Origin: Draconibacterium mangrovi_A
GTDB taxonomy: Bacteria > Bacteroidota > Bacteroidia > Bacteroidales > Prolixibacteraceae
DNA length: 64,000 nt
Reading direction: 5' to 3'
Assembly (NCBI RefSeq): GCF_037646455.1
Contig: NZ_JBBIXN010000006.1
Coordinates: 1-64,000, forward strand
The translations under genes and the position numbers were made by a program. The notes beneath the pieces are model-generated. The model made no database searches and was not told the origin of the DNA. It saw nothing but the letters and a program-made list of their open reading frames with translations. This document shows positions 55,262 to 64,000 of the stretch, piece after piece (position 1 is the stretch's first letter; each line of letters opens with the position of its first letter).

Positions 55262-57532
55262 ATGAAACTCTTTACTTTAACTCTTTTTATAGTTGTCTTA
55301 TTTTCATGCCACGAACCTCAGAAGACTTTAAATACGACTGACCACAATTTGGTTTTCGATCAGCTTGCCGAAAAGTGGGACGAAGCCGTTCCGCTTGGCA
55401 ATGGTATGCTGGGCTGTCTTATTTGGGAAAAGAATGGCAAACTTCGTTTTTCGCTCGACAGGGCGGATCTGTGGGATTTACGCCCAAAAGAAAACATCAA
55501 CTTCAACGAATGGAAATTCAATGACGTATATAATTACTGGAAAACGGGAGACTATCAGACAGTGCACCAGCAGTTCGACCGCCCTTCGAATAACTACGCC
55601 GCACCGACAAAAATCCCGGCTGCTGCATTAGAGTTTGCTGTAGAAAAGTTGGGGAAAGTAAAACAAGTGACACTCGATTTACCCACTGCAAGCAGCACTG
55701 TTGAATGGGAAAATGGCACTATACTTAAAACTTTTATTCAGGCAGATAAATCGATTGGATGGTATCGCTTCGAAAATATTCCGGAAGAAATAAGTACCGA
55801 ACTGATCGCGCCCGACTACCTGGGAGAGTTCGAAGAGAAACAAGGCGCTCAATCGCTCAGTCAATTAGGATACCCGGCCGGAACAATACAAAAAGAAGCC
55901 AACAGCATAACCTACAAGCAGAAAGGCTGGAATGAATTTACGTACGAAGTTCATGTTGAATGGCAAACCAAAGGACAGGTATTGGAAGGTTGCTGGTCGA
56001 TTTCATCTCAGAAAGACCAAGCACAGAAAAGCGTTCCGGCTACAGAGTTGGTATCAATTGAAGGTTCAAAAGGATTTGATCAATCATTTAAAGAACACTT
56101 AAACTGGTGGAAAAATTACTGGGCTCAATCTTCGATTAGCATTCCCGATCCGCTTTTGGAAAAACAGTATTTCCTCGAAATGTATAAGTTTGGAGCAGCT
56201 GCACGCGAAAACACGCCTCCTATCTCGTTGCAAGCTGTGTGGACTGCCGACAATGGCCAGATACCACCATGGAAAGGTGATTTCCACCACGACTTGAACA
56301 CGCAATTGAGTTACTGGCCTTCGTACGCAGGTAACCACCTTCAATTGGAAAAAGGATTTGTGGATTGGTTATGGAACAACCGCCCGGCATTTAAAAAATA
56401 TACACGCGATTATTTTGAGGTTGAAGGACTAAACGTTCCCGGAGTTACAACTCTGGATGGAGAAGCTATGGGGGGCTGGATTCAGTATTCGATGGGGCAA
56501 ACTGTTTCGGCCTGGCTGGGGCACAATTTTTACCAACACTGGCGATACTCCATGGACAGGGATTTTCTGAAAACGCGAACCTATCCATGGCTAAAAGACG
56601 TTGCCACCTTTTTCGAAAACATAGCAGTAAGTTCTGAATCTGGAGCTCATAAACTTAGGATGAGTTCAAGCCCTGAGATTCATAATAACTCTGCTAAAGC
56701 CTGGTTTCCTGAAACTACCAATTTTGACCTGGCACTCATCCGCTGGACATTTGAAAAAGCACAGGAATGTGCCCTGGAACTTGGTTTGAATGAGGAAGCA
56801 GAAAGGTGGAAAAAAGAATTGGAACTTTGGCCGGATTATGCCATCGATCCGGAAACGGGATTTATGTTCGCTCCGGGCTTTCCTTATGATGAGTCGCACA
56901 GGCACTTTTCTCACCTGATGGCCTTTCATCCGCTGGGATTGGTAGATGTTTCTATCGGAGAAGCAGATAAAACTACAATTGAAAATACACTCAAAAACCT
57001 TTCGAAACAAGGTTCTTCGGCGTGGGTCGGATATTCGTTTAGCTGGCAGGGTAACCTCTATGCCCGGGCATTCGACGGCGAAAAAGCAGCCGACGCACTA
57101 CGCACTTTTGCTGAATGCTTCTGCTCAAAAAATTCATTTCACCTGAATGGCGACCAGTGCAAAGCCGGACATTCAAACTTTACGTATCGCCCGTTTACGC
57201 TCGAAGGGAATTTTGCTTTTGCCTCGGGGATTCAGGAAATGTTGCTTCAAAGTCACACAGGAGTTATTCAGGTGTTTCCGGCTCTTCCTGCCGGGTGGAA
57301 AACAGCCAGCTTCGACAAATTAAGAGCCAACGGTGCATTTGTTGTGTCTGCAGAACTGAAAGACGGTAGAACAGATAATGTCAACATCACATCAGAAAAA
57401 GGTGGCATTGTAGTCATTGCGAATCCTTTTAAAAGCGCTTTCAAGGTCAATCGAAAATACACGATGAAAGACAACATTATTTACATCAACACCAAAGCAG
57501 GAGAAACCATCCAACTAACTAAAAAGAACTGA
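55262..57532 (+). CDS. GH95-family enzyme (alpha-L-fucosidase or alpha-L-galactosidase type), lipoprotein
   Basis: The protein has 756 residues. The lipoprotein signal ends at Cys16 (VVLFSC). The N-terminal domain begins WDEAVPLGNGMLGCLIW, the family signature. The alpha/alpha-barrel has QAVWTADNGQIPPWKGDFHHDLNTQ, with active-site Asn and Asp, and RHFSHLMAFHPL. The family hydrolyses alpha-1,2-L-fucosides, and some members act on alpha-L-galactose in arabinoxylan. With a sulfatase and GH2 enzymes behind it, it may act on fucose- or L-galactose-containing side chains. It is two bases upstream of the sulfatase start, so co-translation is likely. Confidence 0.9.
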   Translation: MKLFTLTLFIVVLFSCHEPQKTLNTTDHNLVFDQLAEKWDEAVPLGNGMLGCLIWEKNGKLRFSLDRADLWDLRPKENINFNEWKFNDVYNYWKTGDYQTVHQQFDRPSNNYAAPTKIPAAALEFAVEKLGKVKQVTLDLPTASSTVEWENGTILKTFIQADKSIGWYRFENIPEEISTELIAPDYLGEFEEKQGAQSLSQLGYPAGTIQKEANSITYKQKGWNEFTYEVHVEWQTKGQVLEGCWSISSQKDQAQKSVPATELVSIEGSKGFDQSFKEHLNWWKNYWAQSSISIPDPLLEKQYFLEMYKFGAAARENTPPISLQAVWTADNGQIPPWKGDFHHDLNTQLSYWPSYAGNHLQLEKGFVDWLWNNRPAFKKYTRDYFEVEGLNVPGVTTLDGEAMGGWIQYSMGQTVSAWLGHNFYQHWRYSMDRDFLKTRTYPWLKDVATFFENIAVSSESGAHKLRMSSSPEIHNNSAKAWFPETTNFDLALIRWTFEKAQECALELGLNEEAERWKKELELWPDYAIDPETGFMFAPGFPYDESHRHFSHLMAFHPLGLVDVSIGEADKTTIENTLKNLSKQGSSAWVGYSFSWQGNLYARAFDGEKAADALRTFAECFCSKNSFHLNGDQCKAGHSNFTYRPFTLEGNFAFASGIQEMLLQSHTGVIQVFPALPAGWKTASFDKLRANGAFVVSAELKDGRTDNVNITSEKGGIVVIANPFKSAFKVNRKYTMKDNIIYINTKAGETIQLTKKN

Positions 57533-57534
57533 TT

Positions 57535-59028
57535 ATGACTCATTCACTTAAACATGTATTTATTGTATTGATCGTTTTATCTTTTTGGGGCTGCTCCCCA
57601 TCAGCGAATAAGGTAGAACAGCAGCAGCCGAATATCCTTTTGATCATTTCCGACGATCAGGGTTATGCCGACTTCTCCCCTTTTGAAAATCACTCTGCTG
57701 AGATTTCGACTCCCAACATGAATCGACTGGCAGAGAGTGGAATGATATTTACACAAGCTTACACAACGGCACCAGTTTGCAGTCCGTCGAGAGCGGGCTT
57801 GAATACCGGAAAATTTCAGTTTCGTTGGGACGAAAAAGCCGGCTGGGGACCAGGGCTACCCGACAGTGTACTTACCATCGCCGAATACCTGAAAGCTGCC
57901 GGTTACACCACGGCCAGAATCGGCAAAAGCGATTACGGTATAAACTACCACCGGTTCGATGTCAGGGAATATCCGTTGAACCATGGCTATGACCATTTTC
58001 TGGGTTTTAGTGCACATGCTCACGACTACTGGCTGAATTCGGAGGAGAGTGCCAAACGTACGCCCGATCCAAATGGAACCAGTGCACACCTTGGCCCGTT
58101 GATGAGTGACGAGGCATATAAAAGCTACGAAGATGGTTACCTGACCGATATTTTTACCGACGAGGCTATCAGCTATTTTAAGTCGAAAAAAGATCAGCCT
58201 TTCTTTCTCACGTTAGCCTACAATTCGGTGCATCACGTAATACACGAGGTTCCACAAAAATACCTCGACAAATACGAAGTGAAACCCATTCACAATTACG
58301 ATCCCGACAGCATGGAAACTTTCGGAAATCAAAAGCCCGGTTCATATTCGGCCTATTACGAAAAATATACCCGGCTGGGGACAATTCAGGATGAGGATAT
58401 GCGAAAATATTACCTGGCCAACCTTAACTGCCTCGATGATAATATCGGACGAGTTTTAGATGCGTTAAAAGCGGAAGGACTGGATAAAAACACGCTTATT
58501 ATTTACATTTCCGACAACGGCGGTTCCCCGATCACAGGCGCTTTGAATGCACCGCTTTCGGCCGGAAAATATTCCTTATGGGAAGGTGGTATTCGTGTAC
58601 CAATGGCAATTTCCTGGCCGGGAAAAGTAGAGGCCGGTAGTGTTCAAAAGAATTATGTTTCTGCCACCGATATTTTACCAACCATTACTGAAGCGGCCGG
58701 CATTAAGCTAACCGACCAAATGATTGACGGGAAAAACCTTTTAAAACCAGATACCGATCAGGAACGCCTAATGGTTTGGAAGTGGGGTAATACCTGGGCA
58801 GTTCGCAATGGCCCGTGGAAACTAACCAATACCAACGAATCGTGGGGAAAAGGACGTCCTTCGGCACAGTACATAAAGCCTGTTTCGAATAACTTTAGTC
58901 TGAAACTTTTCAACCTCGAAAACGATCCCGGTGAAAGGATAAATCTGGCTGAAGAAATGCCGGACAAAGTGGTAGAATTACAGAATTCATACAATAACTG
59001 GTGTTCCATAAATCTTGGAAAGTATTAG
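57535..59028 (+). CDS. Family S1 sulfatase, lipoprotein
   Basis: The protein has 497 residues. The lipoprotein signal ends at Cys20 (SFWGC). The formylglycine motif is Cys82 in CSPSRAGLNTG, and metal ligands Asp40-Asp41 lie in IISDDQGYADFS; YISDNGGSP holds another active-site pair. It removes sulfate esters from glycans once activated; the subfamily is not secure. It is separated from the GH95 stop codon by only two bases and lies 45 bases before the first GH2 gene, so it belongs to that operon. It is the third sulfatase of the window and on the opposite strand to the other two. Confidence 0.9.
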   Translation: MTHSLKHVFIVLIVLSFWGCSPSANKVEQQQPNILLIISDDQGYADFSPFENHSAEISTPNMNRLAESGMIFTQAYTTAPVCSPSRAGLNTGKFQFRWDEKAGWGPGLPDSVLTIAEYLKAAGYTTARIGKSDYGINYHRFDVREYPLNHGYDHFLGFSAHAHDYWLNSEESAKRTPDPNGTSAHLGPLMSDEAYKSYEDGYLTDIFTDEAISYFKSKKDQPFFLTLAYNSVHHVIHEVPQKYLDKYEVKPIHNYDPDSMETFGNQKPGSYSAYYEKYTRLGTIQDEDMRKYYLANLNCLDDNIGRVLDALKAEGLDKNTLIIYISDNGGSPITGALNAPLSAGKYSLWEGGIRVPMAISWPGKVEAGSVQKNYVSATDILPTITEAAGIKLTDQMIDGKNLLKPDTDQERLMVWKWGNTWAVRNGPWKLTNTNESWGKGRPSAQYIKPVSNNFSLKLFNLENDPGERINLAEEMPDKVVELQNSYNNWCSINLGKY

Positions 59029-59073
59029 CCTCTCAAAAACCGGCCTTAACAACCATTTTTTAACCGTTTGTAA

Positions 59074-62000
59074 ATGAACACAACAAAAAATCATAATCAG
59101 TACAAATTGAAATCTATTGCTTCATATAAAACTTTGTGCTTCCTTTTTACCTTGTTTCTACAAATTTCAGTATTTGCTCAATCCAATCAAATCAACCTTT
59201 CCGGAAACTGGACTGTAAAACTCGATCCCGAAAATGAATGGGTTAAAAAGGGAGATTGCAAAACCGAAGGCAGCATAATTCTGCCCGCTTCGCTTGCCGA
59301 ATTTGGCTATGGTTTTAAAACCGACTCATCGGATTTTGGAATTCTGACACCATCGTATAAATACATTGGCAAAGCTTGGTATTCGCGCGAAATCGATATT
59401 CCTGCAAGCTGGAAGAACAAGCAGATTGAAGTATATCTTGAACGCGTTCTATGGGAATCGCGTGTGTTTATCGACGGAACGGAACTGAGCAGAAATGATG
59501 CACTCGGTACAGCACATGTTCATCAACTTGGCGAGCTAAAACCGGGCGTACACCAGCTGACTGTTTTGGTAGACAACGATATGATTCACAACATTGGCGA
59601 CAAAGGACACGGCTACGGCGAATACACTCAAAGTATCTGGAACGGTATCGTTGGACGCATGGAAATGAAAGCATTTGATCCCGTTCATATCGCCGATGTA
59701 CGCACTTTCCCTGAAATAAATGAAGATCTGCTGACACTGGAAGTGAACCTGAATACAGCAGCTAAAAAAGCAGTGGTTTTGAGTTACAACATTAAACCTC
59801 TTAATGAGAATTCGGAGGTTTTGCATGGAGAAAAAACCTTTCGACCAACACAGGGGCAACAGCAGTTTGAACTTGAAATACAGGCTGAGGGGAAACTTAA
59901 AAAATGGAGTGAATTTTCGCCAGAAGTGTATGAACTTGAAGTAAAACTGAGCACTGGCAAAAATTTGGATACACATGCTACCGAGTTTGGTTATTACGAA
60001 GTCAGCAAAAGCAAGCATAAGGTTCTCATCAACGGAAAACCCGTATTTCTTCGTGGCAACCTCGACTGTGTTCATTTTCCGATTACTGGATACCCGTCCT
60101 GCAATATTGAAGACTGGGAACGGATTTTCAATATCTACAAAGATTATGGATTGAACCACGTTCGCTTTCATTCGTGGTGTCCGCCCGAAGCCGCTTTTAA
60201 AGCTGCGAACCGTATTGGAATTTATATTCAGGCTGAATCATCAATTTGGATCGACTGGTGGATGAGCGTTGACAACACCGAACGCGGACGTCCCGAAATG
60301 AATACCAAAGGATTTCCAAAAGGACTGGGATACAATGTCTCGCGCGACAGTTTTGTGGTGGAAGAAATGAATCGAGTGATTGATTTCTATGGGAATAATC
60401 CCTCGTTTACCATGTTTTGTATTGGCAACGAGCTCGGTAATTCAGATTTTGATGTGATGAAAGAATGGGTGGCTGATCTGAAACAGAAAGATCCCCGCCG
60501 TTTGTATGCTGTTTCTACCGCCCGACAAATAACCGAAGTAGATGATTATTCAGCTACACACAGTCTGCATGGAATTGGCCGTACAAGAGGTTTAAACGGA
60601 TCGCGAACCAATTGGGATTTCGAAGAAAATTACAGCAAAATGGATATTCCCATTATTGCGCACGAAATTGGTCAGTGGCCTGTTTATCCGCGATGGACCG
60701 AAATCGACAAATATACCGGAACGCAAATAGCCAGAAACCTGCAGGAAATGAAAGCACAGGCAGAAAAAAATGGCATTGCCGGTCAAAATGAAAAACTGGT
60801 ACAGGCTTCGGGAGCACTCAACCAGATCATGTACAAATACGAAACCGAATCGTTTCTGCGGACCGAAAGTTGTGCAGGAGTCCAGTTGCTTAGTATGCAA
60901 GATTACCAGGGACAGGGTGAAGCGCTGATCGGCTGGCTGGATTGTTTTTGGGATAGTAAACAAATTACAACACCAGAGAAATTCAGGCAACATTTTACGA
61001 CCACCGTGCCGCTGTTAAGAATGGAAAAAATGGTGTGGCAAAGCATCGAAGTTTTTACTGCGGAAGCTCAACTGGCACATTATGGCGATACCGATTTGAA
61101 TGAAAAATGCAGCTGGACAATTACCGATAATTCAGGAAATGTTCTGGCTAAAGGAAAATTTGCACCTCAACAGTTTAAGCAGGGTTCTTTGAACGATCTT
61201 GGCAAAATCGTATTCAATCTGAACCAAATAACAACGGAACAGGAACTTGTGGTAAACATTGAAGTGGAAAATACCGGATTCCTTAACAACTGGAACCTTT
61301 GGGTGTATCCTGAAGAATTATCCGAGCTTGAAAATGCTGACGAAATAATGCTTTGTTCCGAACTCACCAACGAAGCACTGCAAGAGTTAAACGACGGGAA
61401 AATGGTACTACTAAACGCCAATAAACTGGGAACTGAAGAAAACTCGGTTGCGGCACATTTCTTCCCACTTTACTGGTCGCTGACCTTTTTCCCGGGGCAG
61501 GGAAAAACAAACATTGGCCTGGCTCTCGATGAGTACCATCCGGCTTTTTCTGAATTCCCAACATCCTATCATTCCGACTGGCAATGGGAAAGCATCAGCA
61601 AAAACAGCAAAGGATTTATTCTGAACGATCTGCCGGCGAAGTACACACCAATCGCACAGCCGGTTGATGATTTTCACCGAAACCACAAAATAGGATCGAT
61701 ATTCGAACTCAAAGTCGGGAAAGGAAAATTGTTGGTTTGTGGCTACGATCTGGGGACAGAACTCCCGGTTGCCCGACAGCTGAAACACAGTCTGCTAAGC
61801 TACATGCAGTCAGATGCATTCGATCCGAAACAAGCCGTGAGCAAAGAATGGCTGCAAAGTTTGTTTCCACGAATACCTACAGCCGAAAATGCACAGGTTG
61901 ACAGCGATTTCGAAAATGCTATTTTCCACCTGAAAGCAGCGGCTAAGTTGGACAGCAAAAATGAAAACCTGCCATGGTCAAGAAATGAAGATCAGGTTAT

Positions 62001-62343
62001 TGTAGCCAACGATATAAGCTATTCGGTAAAAGCCGACGGAATCTGGAAAGATGACCACATTTCGGCCTGGCACGGAAAAGAAATGGAAGTGAACCTGAAA
62101 TGTCCCGACGGAATTCTTGGAACTTTGCTGGTACATTTCAGCGATTGGAACAACAACGGCAGAACCGGAGTGTTGGAATTTGAAGGTCGCAAAACAAAAC
62201 TGGAAAAACATACAGGAGAAGGACAATGGGTGAAATTTCATGTGATGCGCGAAGATAGCAACGATGGCAGGTTAAAGCTTAAAACCAGTGCAATGACCGG
62301 CCCTAACTTAATGATCACTGAAATCATTTTACTAAAGGAATAA
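59074..62343 (+). CDS. Large GH2-family glycosidase with C-terminal GATase-like and binding-like domains
   Basis: The protein has 1089 residues with a signal peptide ending VFAQ. Domains run: jelly-roll sugar-binding domain (about 40-210), Ig-like domain, and TIM barrel starting KPVFLRGNLDCVHFPITGYP, with acid/base Glu453 in CIGNELGN and nucleophile Glu531 in IIAHEIGQWP. After about residue 700 comes an Ig-like part, then a class I glutamine-amidotransferase-like fold (FFPGQGKTNIGLALDEYHPAF, GKGKLLVCGYDLGTELPVARQLK), and a final beta-sandwich. Activities in GH2 include beta-galactosidase, beta-glucuronidase and beta-mannosidase; the substrate here is unknown. Export to the periplasm or surface is expected. 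Confidence 0.88.
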   Translation: MNTTKNHNQYKLKSIASYKTLCFLFTLFLQISVFAQSNQINLSGNWTVKLDPENEWVKKGDCKTEGSIILPASLAEFGYGFKTDSSDFGILTPSYKYIGKAWYSREIDIPASWKNKQIEVYLERVLWESRVFIDGTELSRNDALGTAHVHQLGELKPGVHQLTVLVDNDMIHNIGDKGHGYGEYTQSIWNGIVGRMEMKAFDPVHIADVRTFPEINEDLLTLEVNLNTAAKKAVVLSYNIKPLNENSEVLHGEKTFRPTQGQQQFELEIQAEGKLKKWSEFSPEVYELEVKLSTGKNLDTHATEFGYYEVSKSKHKVLINGKPVFLRGNLDCVHFPITGYPSCNIEDWERIFNIYKDYGLNHVRFHSWCPPEAAFKAANRIGIYIQAESSIWIDWWMSVDNTERGRPEMNTKGFPKGLGYNVSRDSFVVEEMNRVIDFYGNNPSFTMFCIGNELGNSDFDVMKEWVADLKQKDPRRLYAVSTARQITEVDDYSATHSLHGIGRTRGLNGSRTNWDFEENYSKMDIPIIAHEIGQWPVYPRWTEIDKYTGTQIARNLQEMKAQAEKNGIAGQNEKLVQASGALNQIMYKYETESFLRTESCAGVQLLSMQDYQGQGEALIGWLDCFWDSKQITTPEKFRQHFTTTVPLLRMEKMVWQSIEVFTAEAQLAHYGDTDLNEKCSWTITDNSGNVLAKGKFAPQQFKQGSLNDLGKIVFNLNQITTEQELVVNIEVENTGFLNNWNLWVYPEELSELENADEIMLCSELTNEALQELNDGKMVLLNANKLGTEENSVAAHFFPLYWSLTFFPGQGKTNIGLALDEYHPAFSEFPTSYHSDWQWESISKNSKGFILNDLPAKYTPIAQPVDDFHRNHKIGSIFELKVGKGKLLVCGYDLGTELPVARQLKHSLLSYMQSDAFDPKQAVSKEWLQSLFPRIPTAENAQVDSDFENAIFHLKAAAKLDSKNENLPWSRNEDQVIVANDISYSVKADGIWKDDHISAWHGKEMEVNLKCPDGILGTLLVHFSDWNNNGRTGVLEFEGRKTKLEKHTGEGQWVKFHVMREDSNDGRLKLKTSAMTGPNLMITEIILLKE

Positions 62344-62389
62344 GTAAGTTCCGGAAAACCTGTAAATTAGGAGGACATAAACCAACAAA

Positions 62390-64000
62390 ATGAAAACTAA
62401 ACTAATCCTAATTCTTTTTTGTGCGGCTTCAATCTGGTCGTGTTCAAACCGGAAAGTTGCGCAGATTGACCTTTCTGGCGAATGGCAGTTCCAAACCGAT
62501 CCGGACGATCGTGGTGAACTTGAAAAATGGTACAATACTGATTTACAGGAATCAGTCAGGCTACCGGGCTCGATGGTTGAAAACGGGAAAGGAAATGACA
62601 TTACGCTGGAAACTAAATGGACCGGTGGTATTCAGAATCCGGAATGGTACAAGGATCCGAATTATGCGCCATATACCGATGCGGAAAATATACGTTTTCC
62701 TTTTTGGCTTCAACCCGATAAAAAATACACCGGCGCTGCCTGGTATCAAAAAACGATCACAATCCCGGCAAACTGGGAAGGAAAAAACATAAAGTTGAAT
62801 CTCGAGCGTCCCCACTGGGAGTCAAAAATCTGGATCAACGGGGAGTATGTCGGCACACAGAACAGTCTGGCGACTCCACATGTTTACACGGTAAGTGCTT
62901 TACTTAAAATCGGAGAAAACACACTTACAATCTGCATCGACAACCGGATAAAAGAGGTTGATCCCGGCATTAATTCGCATAGCATTACCGATCATACGCA
63001 AAGCAACTGGAACGGTATTGTGGGAGATATTTCACTCCGCGCTTTTAATAAAATTTACATCGACGATATTCAGTTATTCCCGGATGCAACAAATAAAAAT
63101 GTAACAATAAAAGCGACGCTAATCAACTCCGGAAATGAGTTACAAACATCCGATCTCAGTGCAGTTGCATCACTAAAAAGCACCGGAACCAAAAATGCAG
63201 CAAAGTCGCAAAGCTTTGAGCTGAATCCCGGAGAAAACGAAATCGAAATGATCTACCCGTTGGGTGAAGATGCACTGCTTTGGGACGAATTCAATCCGAA
63301 TGTTTATGCCTTAACTGTAAATCTGAAATCAGGACGGGAAAGCGACAGCAGAACAGCTGATTTCGGACTGCGTGAATTTAAACCTGAGGATACAAGGTTT
63401 GTCATTAACGGGCGCCCTGTATTTTTGCGTGGAACACTGGAATGTGCCATTTTCCCCTTAACCGGCTACCCTCCCACCCAAACTGATTACTGGAGAAAAA
63501 TATACACGGCCGTAAAAGCGCATGGATTAAATCATGTACGCTTCCACTCCTGGTGTCCGCCCAAAGCGGCATTCGAGGTTGCCGACGAAATGGGTGTTTA
63601 CCTGCAGGTGGAGTGTTCGTCGTGGGCCAACCAAAGTACAAAACTGGGAAGTGGCCTGCCAATCGATAAATACATTTGGGACGAAAGTAAGCGCATTGTA
63701 AAAGCTTATGGAAATCATCCGTCGTTTGTGATGCTAGCCTATGGAAATGAACCGGGTGGTCCGAATTACAGGGATTTTCTCACTGAATTTGTGAATTACT
63801 GGAAAGCAAATGATAATCGCCGAGTGTATACAAGCGCAGCTGGCTGGCCGGCACTTCCGGTAAACCAGTACCACGATATCCCGGCTCCGCGTATTCAGGG
63901 TTGGGGAGAACAACTAAACAGCATTATTAATGGTCAGGCGCCAAAAACGGATTACGACTGGACAAATAAACTGCCCGGCGATGGAATCCCGGTAGTGAGC
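62390..64000 (+). CDS. GH2-family glycosidase, lipoprotein (3' part outside window)
   Basis: An open frame of 537 codons runs to the window edge without a stop. It begins MKTKLILILFCAASIWSCSN, a lipoprotein-like signal with Cys18. The same layout as the preceding GH2 gene is visible: sugar-binding domain, Ig domain, then GRPVFLRGTLECAIFPLTGY and the barrel, with acid/base Glu454 in YGNEPGG. The nucleophile lies beyond the edge. A purine-rich AGGAGG at 62369-62374, 15 bases before the ATG, is unusual for this genome but rather far to act as a Shine-Dalgarno site. It is a clear paralogue of the gene at 59074-62343 and the last visible gene of the operon. Confidence 0.88.
   Translation, partial: MKTKLILILFCAASIWSCSNRKVAQIDLSGEWQFQTDPDDRGELEKWYNTDLQESVRLPGSMVENGKGNDITLETKWTGGIQNPEWYKDPNYAPYTDAENIRFPFWLQPDKKYTGAAWYQKTITIPANWEGKNIKLNLERPHWESKIWINGEYVGTQNSLATPHVYTVSALLKIGENTLTICIDNRIKEVDPGINSHSITDHTQSNWNGIVGDISLRAFNKIYIDDIQLFPDATNKNVTIKATLINSGNELQTSDLSAVASLKSTGTKNAAKSQSFELNPGENEIEMIYPLGEDALLWDEFNPNVYALTVNLKSGRESDSRTADFGLREFKPEDTRFVINGRPVFLRGTLECAIFPLTGYPPTQTDYWRKIYTAVKAHGLNHVRFHSWCPPKAAFEVADEMGVYLQVECSSWANQSTKLGSGLPIDKYIWDESKRIVKAYGNHPSFVMLAYGNEPGGPNYRDFLTEFVNYWKANDNRRVYTSAAGWPALPVNQYHDIPAPRIQGWGEQLNSIINGQAPKTDYDWTNKLPGDGIPVVS

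Overview
The window looks like chromosomal DNA of a polysaccharide-degrading, probably marine or sediment member of the Bacteroidota. The evidence is a SusC/SusD pair, a hybrid two-component regulator, both types of type IX secretion system (T9SS) sorting domain, PorP/SprF proteins, TAnnTTTG-type -7 boxes and almost no Shine-Dalgarno sequences. A member of the Marinilabiliales/Prolixibacteraceae would fit, but that placement is inference.

Region 1 (1-20.1 kb, plus strand) holds two tandem cassettes. Each has a giant secreted, repeat-rich, cysteine-rich adhesin of about 2700-2900 residues ending in a gliding-motility-type (type B) T9SS sorting domain, followed at once by a PorP/SprF outer-membrane protein. 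The cassettes are paralogous: they share a homologous upstream block of about 260 bp, the same C-terminal layout (HYR, Ig-like, thrombospondin type 3, CHU_C) and the same partner gene. Their central repeats differ completely. Three runs of 97-98 Ns sit inside the repeats, so true copy numbers are unknown.

Region 2 (20.0-21.8 kb) is a small housekeeping patch. Three minus-strand genes (HD-domain hydrolase, YjbQ-family protein, BFD-like [2Fe-2S] protein) overlap by one base at each junction. A tRNA-Arg(CCG) with its own promoter-like boxes and terminator follows.

Region 3 (21.9-31.7 kb, minus strand) is a cluster for a side-chain-rich or sulfated glycan: GH127, GH43, a divergent DUF1680/GH127-like enzyme, a Tat-signal GH125 and two S1 sulfatases.

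Region 4 (32.1-55.0 kb) is a glucuronoxylan utilization locus. One minus-strand operon runs GH67, SusC, SusD, a glycan-binding lipoprotein with three CBM4-like modules, a two-domain GH43, a CBM-GH10 with a T9SS type A tail, a GPH symporter, a lipoprotein GH10 and a cytoplasmic GH43. It ends at a clear terminator and has two internal hairpins, one a perfect 34-bp palindrome. A divergent hybrid two-component regulator faces it across a short intergenic region. That region carries three GTTACAT repeats spaced 20-21 bp, a good operator candidate. A GH30 xylanase-like lipoprotein converges on the regulator.

Region 5 (55.3-64.0 kb, plus strand) is a second operon: GH95, an S1 sulfatase and two paralogous large GH2 enzymes, the last cut by the window edge. 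In the xylan model, surface xylanases cut the polymer, the binding lipoprotein and SusCD capture and import oligosaccharides, GH67 and GH43 trim them, the symporter moves products into the cytoplasm, and the regulator senses oligosaccharides in the periplasm.
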